Source: Burkholderiales bacterium
GTDB lineage: Bacteria > Pseudomonadota > Gammaproteobacteria > Burkholderiales > Burkholderiaceae_E
Direction of reading: 5' to 3'
DNA: 64,000 nt
Assembly (NCBI GenBank): GCA_003577305.1
Contig: QEVL01000014.1
Location: 81,923-145,922 of the forward strand
Positions within the stretch are counted from its first letter, which is position 1, and every line of letters begins with the position of its first letter. Positions 33,438 to 41,758 of the stretch are shown here, one piece after another. A program made the position numbers and the translations under genes. The notes beneath the pieces are model-generated. The model was not told the DNA's origin. It ran no database searches and saw nothing but the letters and a program-made list of their open reading frames with translations.

Positions 33438-33662
33438 GATGAGGTTCGTTCCTGGGAGGAAAGCACGGAGAGGGTTCAGCTTCGTCGCTCGGCGTCCCGC
33501 CATCGCCTTCGGGGGCGTGGCCCGGGTTGGATTTCTAGGGGTTAACCCTCACGGAACTGCCGTGCGAAGGCTGAATTCTAGCAAACTCGTGACAGACCAC
33601 CCGGCGTACGCGCGCAGCGCCGCCGGCGCGTGTATTGCCGCAGCAACGATTGCGCGACGGAC

Positions 33663-35570
33663 CTATTGCTTCGGGGCGGCGCCGCCGGCGGGCGTGAAGG
33701 CGTCGGAGTAGCAGGCGTCTTCGTGCAGGCCCTGCGCGACGAAGGCGGGGCGAGCCGCCTCGACCATGCGCACCGAGCCGCAGGCATAGACCGAGAAGCC
33801 CGACAGGTCGGGGAAGTCGGCGAGAATTGCCTCGTGAACCAGTCCGGTGCGGCCGGCCCACTCGTCTTCGGGCGCCGCGTCGGAGAGCACCGGCACGAAG
33901 TGGAAGTTCGGGTGCTCGCGCGCCCATTGCTGCGGCAGCTCGGTCAGGTACAGGTCGCGGCGCCGGCGCACCCCCCAGTAGAGGTACAGCGGCCGCTCGA
34001 TGCCCATGCGGAAGGCCTGTTCGAGCAGGCTCTTGACCGGCGCGAAGCCGGTGGCGCCGGCCACGAAGATCAGCGGCTTGTCGCTCGGTTCGTGCAGCAC
34101 GAACGATCCCACCGGCCCCTCGAAGGTGAGCCGGTCGCCCACTTTCATCGACTCGAACACGCGGGTGGTGAAGCGCCCGCCCGGCATCAGCCGCACGTGC
34201 AATTCCACCAGGTCGGTGGATCCCGAAGGCGTGGTGAACGAGTAACTGCGCCGTGCGCCGTCTTCGAGCACCACGTTCAGGTACTGGCCGGCCTCGAAGT
34301 CGATCCTGCGCCCCTCGGGCAGGCGCAGTCCGACCAGCATCACGTCGTGGGCGAGCCGCTCGAGCCGCTCGACGCGGGCTTCGTAGGTGTCCATGCGGGT
34401 GCCGCGCGCGGCCGCGTTCTCCTCGTACTCGAACTCGACGTCGGAGAGCGCACGCGCACAGCAAAGCAGGATGCGGCCCGCGCGGCGCTCCTCCTCGGAC
34501 AGTGCGCTGGGCTGGTAGCCCGACATTTCGATCTCGCCACCGATCATCGTGGCCTTGCAGATCCCGCAGCCGCCCGAGCGGCATTCGTAGGGCAATGCGA
34601 TGCTGGCACGCAGCCCCGCGTCGAGCAGGGTCTCGCCGGGGCGCACCGGAGCCACCTGCCGGCCGGGGTGCGCGGTGAGATGATAGGTCTGGCCCTTGCC
34701 GGCGCGTGCCGGCGGCAGCCACGGCATCGCCAGCAGCAGCACGGTGACGCCGGCACAGGCGATCCACAGCTCGAGCGGATCCCAGGCGTAGATCAGCGGG
34801 AACACGGTGAGATAGAACCAGTCGAAATCGAGCGTCGTCGGCGCGGTGTGGAAGTCGGCCGGCGCCTGGCTCACCACCGGCTTGGCCAGCGACAGCACCA
34901 GCAGCATCGCCAGCAGGCCGTAGGCAATGCGGCGCGGCGGCATCTGCGCGGCGCGCGGCACCCGCTGCGTGTGCACCCACAGCGCGAGCATCACCACCAG
35001 CGGAATGCCGATGTGCAGGAACGACAGCAGCGAGAACAGCCGGTCGGTGATCGCCTCGGGGGTGATGAAGTTGCGCGTCAGGATGCCGTTGAACACCGGC
35101 AGCGAGTCGAGCCACTCGGTGGTGCCGATCACCACGAACTGCGCGAGCGTGTCCCAGGGCAGCATGAAGCCGTTGACGCCCGACGCGTAGACCAGCCAGA
35201 GGACGATCACTCCGGTGACCCAGGAGAAGGCGCGGAAGCTGCGATAGCGGTCGAAGGCGAAGTGGCGCACCATGTGCAGCAGCATCGTGAGCACCATCGC
35301 GTCGGACGCGTAGCGGTGCACGCTGCGCATGATGCCGCCGGCAAACCACTGGCCGTGGGTGATCGACTCCATCGACGCGTAGGTCTTGTCGACGCCGGTC
35401 TCGTAGAAGACGTACACGTACAGGCCGCTGGCGACGACGATCCAGAACATCCAGTAACTGGTCGCGCCGAGGTAGTACATCGGGTTGAGCCGGTCGCCGA
35501 ACACCCGGTTGCCGACGGACTCCATTCTCAGGAAGAACCACTGCAGGAAGCCCTGGACTGTCTTGAGCAA
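33663..35570 (-). CDS. Diheme cytochrome b fused to 2Fe-2S ferredoxin and FAD/NAD(P) reductase
   Basis: 635 aa from a TTG at 35570, chosen because GGAGAGAG lies directly before it (an in-frame ATG is at 35633). Residues about 1-300: bc1-type cytochrome b N-terminal domain with two H-x13-H pairs ('HRYASDAMVLTMLLH' and 'HIGIPLVVMLALWVH') for two b hemes. Then a plant-type ferredoxin with 'CRSGGCGIC' plus a later Cys in 'LLCCARA'. The last about 230 residues form a ferredoxin-NADP reductase-like module ('RRSYSFTTPSG' for FAD, 'VAGATGFAPVKSL' for NAD(P), 'YACGSVRMVEAA'). It would move electrons between NAD(P)H and membrane b hemes. Divergent from the reductase operon. Confidence 0.88.
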   Translation of the reverse strand: MLKTVQGFLQWFFLRMESVGNRVFGDRLNPMYYLGATSYWMFWIVVASGLYVYVFYETGVDKTYASMESITHGQWFAGGIMRSVHRYASDAMVLTMLLHMVRHFAFDRYRSFRAFSWVTGVIVLWLVYASGVNGFMLPWDTLAQFVVIGTTEWLDSLPVFNGILTRNFITPEAITDRLFSLLSFLHIGIPLVVMLALWVHTQRVPRAAQMPPRRIAYGLLAMLLVLSLAKPVVSQAPADFHTAPTTLDFDWFYLTVFPLIYAWDPLELWIACAGVTVLLLAMPWLPPARAGKGQTYHLTAHPGRQVAPVRPGETLLDAGLRASIALPYECRSGGCGICKATMIGGEIEMSGYQPSALSEEERRAGRILLCCARALSDVEFEYEENAAARGTRMDTYEARVERLERLAHDVMLVGLRLPEGRRIDFEAGQYLNVVLEDGARRSYSFTTPSGSTDLVELHVRLMPGGRFTTRVFESMKVGDRLTFEGPVGSFVLHEPSDKPLIFVAGATGFAPVKSLLEQAFRMGIERPLYLYWGVRRRRDLYLTELPQQWAREHPNFHFVPVLSDAAPEDEWAGRTGLVHEAILADFPDLSGFSVYACGSVRMVEAARPAFVAQGLHEDACYSDAFTPAGGAAPKQ

Positions 35571-35715
35571 CTTCTCTCTCCGTGAGGCCGGGCGCCCGGC
35601 CCGGCCCGGCACGGCGCCGGCCGGAAGCGGCACGGGCCGCGCGCGGGCCGAAAAACATGCGGAAACTAGCGGTAACGCCCTGCCATTGCAAGCGGATGGC
35701 GATACGGAAGCGACA

Positions 35716-35738
35716 CTTCCGGGGTGCGATCCCGGAAG
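35716..35738. promoter_or_regulatory. Inverted repeat in the divergent respiratory promoter
   Basis: CTTCCGGG-7 nt-CCCGGAAG, perfect 8-bp arms, 33 bp from the FNR-type box and between the two divergent transcripts. A dimeric regulator site is plausible; no regulator gene is adjacent. Confidence 0.4.
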
Positions 35739-35771
35739 GAGGATTGCCGCAGCGCTGCAACCGGGTTACTT

Positions 35772-35785
35772 TTGATGCGCGTCAA
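35772..35785. promoter_or_regulatory. FNR/DNR-type box (TTGAT-N4-GTCAA)
   Basis: TTGAT-GCGC-GTCAA matches the CRP-FNR superfamily anaerobic box (TTGAT-N4-ATCAA) with one change typical of NO-responding DNR/NNR sites. It is centred about 90 bp upstream of the ATG of the small subunit and about 208 bp from the TTG of the cytochrome b fusion. It implies induction under low oxygen and/or NO. Confidence 0.65.
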
Positions 35786-35867
35786 GGCGGCAGCACGCCG
35801 CGGCCAACCATGATGGCTGGCGTTGCCGATTCCGTTACCAATCATTTCGACAGTGAAGGGGGCCGTC

Positions 35868-36050
35868 ATGGCTGAGCAAGGTCGACCACAGGCCGAAAAC
35901 CAGGAAGAAGAGCGCATCCCCGTGATGCAGCAGATCCTCGACAACCCCTTCCTGCTGCTGTTCCTGGGCATTACGATTCCGACCGTCTTCTACATCCTCT
36001 GGGGAGTGATGGAGATCGCGGGAGTGCCGGTCACGCCGCTGGCCAAGTGA
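35868..36050 (+). CDS. Small one-helix subunit of the heme-copper reductase
   Basis: 60 aa. Acidic soluble N-terminus ('QAENQEEERIP') then one membrane helix ('PFLLLFLGITIPTVFYILWG'). GAAGGGGG precedes the ATG. No family recognised with certainty; position directly before subunits II and I recalls the small subunit IIa of ba3 oxidases (inference). Confidence 0.75.
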   Translation: MAEQGRPQAENQEEERIPVMQQILDNPFLLLFLGITIPTVFYILWGVMEIAGVPVTPLAK

Positions 36051-36077
36051 ACGTTCGCGAGCAACCTGGAGAAAAAC

Positions 36078-36617
36078 GTGAGCGCCATACTGCCCCCGCA
36101 GCATCGCATCTGGTGGAAGCAACCGGTCGACAGGATCGAGATCATCTGGGTCGTGATCGCCTTCGTCTGGTGCATGATCATGTTCTTCATGATGCCGTAC
36201 TGGCACGTGTTCGGTAAGCAGAACCTCTCGCCCGAAACCTACAAGGTCAAGCCCGAGCTCTTCGCCAAGGCCACCCAGGACATGGTGGACAAATACACCG
36301 TGCGCGAAGAGGGCGAGAACAAGGTGCCGGTGGTCGCGCCGCCGGCCGGCAGCGACGTCTACCTGATCGCCCGGCTCTGGGACTGGTGGCCGATTCTCGA
36401 GCTGAAGAAGGGCGAGACCTACCGCCTGAACCTCACCGCGATGGACTACCAGCACGGCTTCTCGTTGCAGCCCGAGAACATCAACATCCAGGTGCTGCCC
36501 GGTTACCAGCACGTCGTGACGATCACGCCGAACCGCTCGGGCCAGTACGCGATCGTCTGTAACGAATTCTGCGGCATCGGCCATCACAAGATGGTCTCGC
36601 GGCTCTACGTCAAGTGA
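36078..36617 (+). CDS. Heme-copper reductase subunit II with CuA site (NorS/CoxB-like)
   Basis: 179 aa, short B-type form with a single N-terminal anchor (residues about 20-42) and a periplasmic cupredoxin. All CuA ligands are present: His126 in 'YQHGF', Cys161, Glu163, Cys165, His169 and Met172 in 'CNEFCGIGHHKM'. It would take electrons from a soluble c-type cytochrome or cupredoxin. Overlaps the ribosome site of subunit I. Confidence 0.9.
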   Translation: MSAILPPQHRIWWKQPVDRIEIIWVVIAFVWCMIMFFMMPYWHVFGKQNLSPETYKVKPELFAKATQDMVDKYTVREEGENKVPVVAPPAGSDVYLIARLWDWWPILELKKGETYRLNLTAMDYQHGFSLQPENINIQVLPGYQHVVTITPNRSGQYAIVCNEFCGIGHHKMVSRLYVK

Positions 36618-36628
36618 TGGGGGGAAGC

Positions 36629-38335
36629 ATGGCAACCGCTCAAGCGCAGTACCGTGTCTGCCCCCGCACGGGGCTGCAGTTCCACAAGTCGGCCGAGTCG
36701 CTGATCAAGCTCAACGCGGTCGCGGCTGTCGTCGCGCTGCTCGTCGGGGGCATCCTCGCGCTGCTGATCGTGCTCACGCGCTGGCAGGCGATCCACCTGA
36801 TCGACGCCGACAACTTCTACCTGCAGCTCACGGCCCACGGCCTCGACATGCTGGTGGTCTGGATCATCTTCTTCGAGATCGCGGTCCTCTACTTCTGCTC
36901 GTCGACGCTGCTGCGATGCCGGCTCGCCACGCCCAGGATCGCCTGGCTCGCCTGGGCGCTGATGGTGATCGGCGCGATCACCTTCAACGTGGCGATCTTC
37001 AGCGGCAACGCGACGGTGATGATGACCTCGTACGTGCCGATGCCCGCGCACCCGGCGTTCTACCTCGGGCTGATCCTGTTCGCGGTCGGGGCGCTGATCG
37101 GCTGCTTCATCTTCCTGGGCACGCTGGTGGTGGCCAAGGCCGAGAAGACCTACGAGGGTTCGGTGCCGCTGGTCACGTTCGGGGCGCTCACGGCCTGCAT
37201 CATCGCGATCTTCACGATCGCCTCGGGCGCGATCATCCTCATTCCCACGTTCCTGTGGTCGGTGGGCTACATCAAGCACATCGACCCGGCGATGTACCGG
37301 GTGATCTGGTGGGCGTTCGGCCACTCCTCGCAGCAGATCAACGTGTCGGCGCACATCGCGGTCTGGTACGCGATCGCCGCGATCGTCTTCGGCGCCAAGC
37401 CGATGTCCGAGCGCGTCAGCCGCTCCGCGTTCCTGCTGTACATCCTCTTCCTGCAGCTGGCGTCGGCGCACCACATCCTGGCCGACCCGGCGGTGGGCAC
37501 CGAGTGGAAGATCTTCAACACCAGCTACGCGATGTACCTGGCGGTGCTCGCCTCGATGCTGCACGGCCTCACCGTGCCGGGCGCGATCGAGGCGGCCCAG
37601 CGCGAGAAGGGCTACACGAAGGGCCTGTTCGAGTGGCTGCGCAAGGCGCCGTGGGGCAACCCGGTGTTCTCGGGGATGTTCATGTCGCTGGTGGGCTTCG
37701 GCTTCCTCGGCGGCATCTCGGGCGTGATGATGGGCACCGAGCAGCTGAACATGATCATCCACAACACGATCTACGTGCCGGGGCACTTCCACGCCACGGT
37801 GGTGCTCGGCACCACGCTGGCGTTCATGTCGCTCACCTACTTCCTGCTGCCCACGCTGTTCAACCGCGAGATGATCCTCCCCGGATGGGCGAAGGCCCAG
37901 CCGTACATCTTCGGCCTGGGCATGGGCGTGTTCACGCTGGCGATGATGGGCGCCGGAACCCTGGGCGTGCCGCGCCGCCACTGGGACATCACGTTCGCCG
38001 GCGCCGCGCTGCCCTACGAGTACCCGGGCACCGCACTGCTGATGATCGCGATCTTCGGCGTGGCCGGGGTCATCGCGGTGGTGGGCGGCGCGATGTACAT
38101 CGTGATCACGGTCGGCACGATCCTGTTCGGCAAGAAGCTCGACGCGGGCGCCTGGTCCACCAAGGTCAGCCCGCTGCGGCTGCCGGTGCAGGCGGCGCTC
38201 ACCGGGCACGGTGGCCACGGCGGCGGTTTCGGCGTGCCGGGCACCTTCGTGCTGGCGATGGTCTTCCTGGTGGCCTTCGTGCTGTACTACTTCGTCAACT
38301 GGAAGTACCTGTCCACCGTCTGGGGCCTGAGCTGA
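36629..38335 (+). CDS. Heme-copper reductase subunit I, B-type, Tyr-to-Gln at the active site (NorY/sNOR-like)
   Basis: 568 aa. Ligands found: His70 and His388 (low-spin heme), His386 (high-spin heme), His232, His281, His282 (CuB). Spacing and flanks align well with Thermus ba3 (as remembered: 233, 237, 282, 283). The cross-linked Tyr of oxygen reductases, four residues after the first CuB His, is Gln236 here ('GHSSQQ'). B-family members with this loss are thought to be NO reductases (sNOR/eNOR group), so I favour NO reduction over O2 reduction. ATG 36629 has GGGGGAAG just upstream. Confidence 0.85.
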   Translation: MATAQAQYRVCPRTGLQFHKSAESLIKLNAVAAVVALLVGGILALLIVLTRWQAIHLIDADNFYLQLTAHGLDMLVVWIIFFEIAVLYFCSSTLLRCRLATPRIAWLAWALMVIGAITFNVAIFSGNATVMMTSYVPMPAHPAFYLGLILFAVGALIGCFIFLGTLVVAKAEKTYEGSVPLVTFGALTACIIAIFTIASGAIILIPTFLWSVGYIKHIDPAMYRVIWWAFGHSSQQINVSAHIAVWYAIAAIVFGAKPMSERVSRSAFLLYILFLQLASAHHILADPAVGTEWKIFNTSYAMYLAVLASMLHGLTVPGAIEAAQREKGYTKGLFEWLRKAPWGNPVFSGMFMSLVGFGFLGGISGVMMGTEQLNMIIHNTIYVPGHFHATVVLGTTLAFMSLTYFLLPTLFNREMILPGWAKAQPYIFGLGMGVFTLAMMGAGTLGVPRRHWDITFAGAALPYEYPGTALLMIAIFGVAGVIAVVGGAMYIVITVGTILFGKKLDAGAWSTKVSPLRLPVQAALTGHGGHGGGFGVPGTFVLAMVFLVAFVLYYFVNWKYLSTVWGLS

Positions 38336-38367
38336 GCGCCGGGCCGTGCGCCTGAGCGACGAACGAG

Positions 38368-38397
38368 CATGGCCGGGCCGCACGCGGCCCGGCCATG
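38368..38397 (+). terminator. Perfect hairpin between subunit I and ctaB
   Basis: CATGGCCGGGCCG-CACG-CGGCCCGGCCATG: 13-bp stem, 4-nt loop, 14 bp before the ctaB start. No T-tract. It may lower expression of downstream assembly genes or protect the upstream mRNA. Confidence 0.5.
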
Positions 38398-38410
38398 ACG
38401 CAGGCGAGTC

Positions 38411-39277
38411 ATGAAGGTCCTGCTGAACCTGTTCAAGTTGCGCATCGGCGTGGCGATCGCGCTCACCGCGGTCGCCGGGCTGATGATCTCGCCGGGCAGC
38501 GCGCTCGCGCCCTGGCAGGCGGTGGTCCTCACGCTCGCGGTGCTGCTGTCGTCGGCGGCTGCGGGCGCCTTCAACCAGTTCTACGAGGTCGACCTCGACG
38601 CGCGCATGGCGCGCACCAGCCGGCGCCCCTTCGTGAGCGGGCGCATACGCCACCACGGCGGCTGGCTCGCACTGATCGCCACGCTGATCGGCATCGCGGT
38701 GGCGGCGGCCTGGCTCGCCACCAACGCGAGCGCCGCGCTCTACACTTTCCTCGGCGCCTTCTTCTACGCGATCGTCTACACCGTGTGGCTGAAGCGACGC
38801 AGCGCCTGGAACATCGTGATCGGCGGACTGGCCGGAAGCTTCGCGGTGCTGGCCGGCGCCGCCGCGGTCTCGCCGCAGCTCTCGCCCGAAGCGCTGGGGC
38901 TCGCGCTGGTGCTCTTTCTCTGGACGCCGCCGCACTTCTGGAGCCTGTCGATCGCGTTTCGCGACGACTACGCCGGCGTGGGCGTGCCGATGCTGCCGGT
39001 GGTCAAGGGCGACCGCTTTGCCGCCTGGGCGATCTTCTGGCACGCGATCCTGATGGTCGGTTGCTCGCTGGCGCTGGCGTTGCTCGGCCCCGGGTGGCTC
39101 TACCTGGCCTGCGCCGCGCTGGGCGGCGCGCTGCTGATCCGGCGCGCATGGGCGCTCGCGCTCGCGCCGAATCGCGCCAACGCGATGGCGAGTTTCCACG
39201 CCTCGCTGATCCAGCTCTCGTTGCTGCTCCTCGGAACCATCGCCGACGGGTGGATGAGGGCGTCGCTCGGTGCCTGA
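38411..39277 (+). CDS. ctaB: Protoheme IX farnesyltransferase (heme O synthase)
   Basis: UbiA-family membrane enzyme converting heme B to heme O. 288 aa with about eight helices. First aspartate-rich motif region 'NQFYEVDLDARMART' and 'RRPFVSGRI', then 'WTPPHFWSLSIAFRDDY'. Belongs to the respiratory island; the next gene overlaps by 8 nt. Confidence 0.93.
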   Translation: MKVLLNLFKLRIGVAIALTAVAGLMISPGSALAPWQAVVLTLAVLLSSAAAGAFNQFYEVDLDARMARTSRRPFVSGRIRHHGGWLALIATLIGIAVAAAWLATNASAALYTFLGAFFYAIVYTVWLKRRSAWNIVIGGLAGSFAVLAGAAAVSPQLSPEALGLALVLFLWTPPHFWSLSIAFRDDYAGVGVPMLPVVKGDRFAAWAIFWHAILMVGCSLALALLGPGWLYLACAALGGALLIRRAWALALAPNRANAMASFHASLIQLSLLLLGTIADGWMRASLGA

Positions 39278-40127
39278 GGCAGTGGCGGGGCCGGGCACGC
39301 GTTGCCGGTTCGTTGCAAGGCTGCTGGGCGCGCTGTCGATCGTGGGCGCGCTCGCCTGCAGCGGCACGGTCCGGGCAGAAGGGGGCGAGTCCGCGAGTCC
39401 GGAGCGTACCCCCGACTATCGCCAGATCGTCGCGACCAGCCAGGCCGCGATCGGTCGCCCGCTCGCCGACATCCGGATGCGCGACAGCAACGGCAAGGAA
39501 GTGCGCTTCAGCGACTTCCAGGGGCGTCCGCTGCTGATCAGCCTCGTCTACACCGGCTGCTTCCAGGCGTGCCCGGTGGCCACGCAGTTCCTGGCCGAAG
39601 CGGTGCGCGAGGCACGCCGCGCGCTGGGCGACGATCGGTTCACCGTCGTCTCGATCGGTTTCAACCAGCCGTTCGACAGCCCCGCGGCGATGGCGGCGTT
39701 CAAGCGGCAGAACCGCATCGTCGAGCCCGGCTGGCATTTCCTGAGCCCCGACCCGACGCAGGTCGATGCGCTCACCGCGAATCTCGGATTCGTCTACGAG
39801 GCGACGCCGAAGGGCTTCGACCACGTCACGCAGGTCACGATCGTCGACGCCGACGGCGTGATCTACCGGCAGGTGTACGGCGAGAACTTCGACCTGCCGA
39901 TGCTGGTGCAGCCGCTGAAGCAACTGCTCTCCGGGCAGGCCTCGCGCGAGATCACCATGGAGAGCGTCTGGGACAAAGTGATCCTGTACTGCACGGTGTA
40001 CGATCCGCAAACCGGTGTCTATCGGGTCAACTACTCGCTGTTCTTCGAGATCTTCGCCGGCCTGACCACGCTGGGCGCGATCGCCTGGTTCACGATCCGG
40101 GAGCTGCGGCGGGCCAGGCGCGCCTGA
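39270..40127 (+). CDS. SCO/SenC-family copper chaperone
   Basis: 285 aa. N-terminal hydrophobic segment, thioredoxin fold with copper-binding Cys pair in 'YTGCFQACPVA' and His in 'GFDHVTQ', and an unusual C-terminal membrane helix ('FEIFAGLTTLGAIAWFTI'). SCO proteins load CuA; a SenC gene next to subunit I also marks NorSY clusters of ammonia oxidisers. The C-terminal anchor is not usual for SCO. Confidence 0.92.
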   Translation: MPEAVAGPGTRCRFVARLLGALSIVGALACSGTVRAEGGESASPERTPDYRQIVATSQAAIGRPLADIRMRDSNGKEVRFSDFQGRPLLISLVYTGCFQACPVATQFLAEAVREARRALGDDRFTVVSIGFNQPFDSPAAMAAFKRQNRIVEPGWHFLSPDPTQVDALTANLGFVYEATPKGFDHVTQVTIVDADGVIYRQVYGENFDLPMLVQPLKQLLSGQASREITMESVWDKVILYCTVYDPQTGVYRVNYSLFFEIFAGLTTLGAIAWFTIRELRRARRA

Positions 40128-40162
40128 GCGCGATCGGTGTCTTTCGCGGGCTGTGCCAGAGC

Positions 40163-41758
40163 ATGCCGCTGTTCCTGTCCACGAGTTCCGGCGACGTGCC
40201 GCCGTTGCCCGATGGCGCCGCCGCGCGCGCCTGGCGTGCCCTGGAGCACGCGCTCGATCGCGCCTGCGGCGTCGAGGACAACCCGCTGCGCCAGCTGGGC
40301 GGGCTCGGCTTCTACCTCTTCTGGCTGATCGCGATCACCGGCGGCTACCTCTACATCTTCTACGACACCAGCGTCGAGGGTGCGTACGCGTCGGTCGAGG
40401 CGCTCACGCGCGGGCAGTGGTGGGCCGGCGGCGTGATGCACAGCCTGCACCGCTACGCTTCCGACGCGTTCGTTGCGGTGATCGTGCTGCACCTCGTGCG
40501 CGAACTGATGCTCGGGCGCTTTCGCGGCTTTCGCTGGTACTCGTGGGTGAGCGGCGTGCCCACGCTCTGGCTCGCGCTGGCCGCCGGCGTGATCGGCTAC
40601 TGGATGGTCTGGGACACGATCGCGCTCTTCGTCGCGACCGCCACCGCCGAATGGTTCGGCGCGCTGCCCGGCTTCGGTCCTGCGCTGGTGCGCAACTTCA
40701 TTTTCGAAGGGGCGGTCTCCGACCGGTTCTTCTCGCTGGTGGTGTTCCTGCACATCGGCCTGCCGCTGGTGCTGCTGCTCGCGATGTGGGCGCACGTGCA
40801 GCGGCTCACCCGCCCGCAGACCGGTGCGAGCCGCGCGGTGGTGCTCTGGAGCCTGGGCGCGATGCTCGCGCTGTCGCTGACCGAACCGGCGCTCTCGGGC
40901 CCGCCGGCCAACCTGGTGCGGCTGCCGGCTTCGCTGCCGATCGACTGGTTCTACCTGGCGCCGCTGACGGCGATCTACGCCACCTCGCCCGAACTGGTCT
41001 GGGCGGTGAGCATGGGCCTCACGCTGCTGCTGACGGTGGCGCCGTGGCTCGGGGCGCCGGCGCGGCCGGCACCGGCCGAGGTGGTTCCGCAGTACTGCAA
41101 CGGCTGCCGTCGCTGCTTCGCCGATTGCCCGTTCGCGGCGATCGCGATGGCTCCGCACCCCGGCGGCGAGGGCGAGATCGCGGTGGTCGATGCCGATCGC
41201 TGCGCGTCGTGCGGAATCTGCGCCGGCTCGTGCCCGTCGTCGGTGCCGTTCCGGCCGGGCGCGAGACTGGTGAGCGGCATCGACCTGCCGGACCTCACGG
41301 TGGGCGTGCTGCGCGACGAGATCGACGCGGCGTTCCGGCAACCCGGGGCGGCGGGCGCAACCCTCGTGTTCGCGTGCCGGCACGGCGCGATGCCCGCGGT
41401 GCGACCGGAACTCGTGGTCTTCGGGCTGCCCTGCGCGGGGATGCTGCCGCCGTCGTTCGTCGAATACGGGCTGCGGGCGGGCGCAGCCGGCGTGGCAGTC
41501 GCCACCTGCGGGCAAGGGGATTGCGAGTACCGCTTCGGGGTACGATGGACGCTCGAGCGGCTCGCAGGTCGACGCGAGCCGCGCCTGCGTCGCGGCGTCG
41601 ATCGCACGCGACTCGCGGTGATTCACGCGCGCCGCGAGGATCGCGCGGCGCTCGAGGCGCAGATCGAATCGTTCAGGTCGCGGCTGGCCGCGACCGGTGC
41701 AGGATCGACGGCCGGCGGGGTGCGCCGGCATATTTTCGGAGGCAACGGACATGGCTAA
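40163..41758 (+). CDS. Diheme cytochrome b fused to two 4Fe-4S clusters and an MvhD domain
   Basis: 531 aa. Residues about 30-285 are a cytochrome b domain with two H-x13-H pairs ('HRYASDAFVAVIVLH', 'HIGLPLVLLLAMWAH'), paralogous to the divergent reductase fusion. Then 'CNGCRRCFADCP' and 'CASCGICAGSCP' (two 4Fe-4S), then an MvhD/hydrogenase-delta-type 2Fe-2S domain ('FACRHG', 'LPCAGMLPPSF', 'TCGQGDCEYRFG'). MvhD domains hand electrons to Hdr-type or other partners in known systems; no Hdr genes are nearby. ATG 40163 chosen; about 35 nt after SCO. Confidence 0.88.
   Translation: MPLFLSTSSGDVPPLPDGAAARAWRALEHALDRACGVEDNPLRQLGGLGFYLFWLIAITGGYLYIFYDTSVEGAYASVEALTRGQWWAGGVMHSLHRYASDAFVAVIVLHLVRELMLGRFRGFRWYSWVSGVPTLWLALAAGVIGYWMVWDTIALFVATATAEWFGALPGFGPALVRNFIFEGAVSDRFFSLVVFLHIGLPLVLLLAMWAHVQRLTRPQTGASRAVVLWSLGAMLALSLTEPALSGPPANLVRLPASLPIDWFYLAPLTAIYATSPELVWAVSMGLTLLLTVAPWLGAPARPAPAEVVPQYCNGCRRCFADCPFAAIAMAPHPGGEGEIAVVDADRCASCGICAGSCPSSVPFRPGARLVSGIDLPDLTVGVLRDEIDAAFRQPGAAGATLVFACRHGAMPAVRPELVVFGLPCAGMLPPSFVEYGLRAGAAGVAVATCGQGDCEYRFGVRWTLERLAGRREPRLRRGVDRTRLAVIHARREDRAALEAQIESFRSRLAATGAGSTAGGVRRHIFGGNGHG

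Noticed and set aside
36605..39367. 920-codon open frame on the minus strand opposite subunit I and ctaB
   Set aside because: Arg/His/Gln/Glu-rich composition typical of antisense frames in high-GC DNA; real genes on the plus strand show full family motifs.
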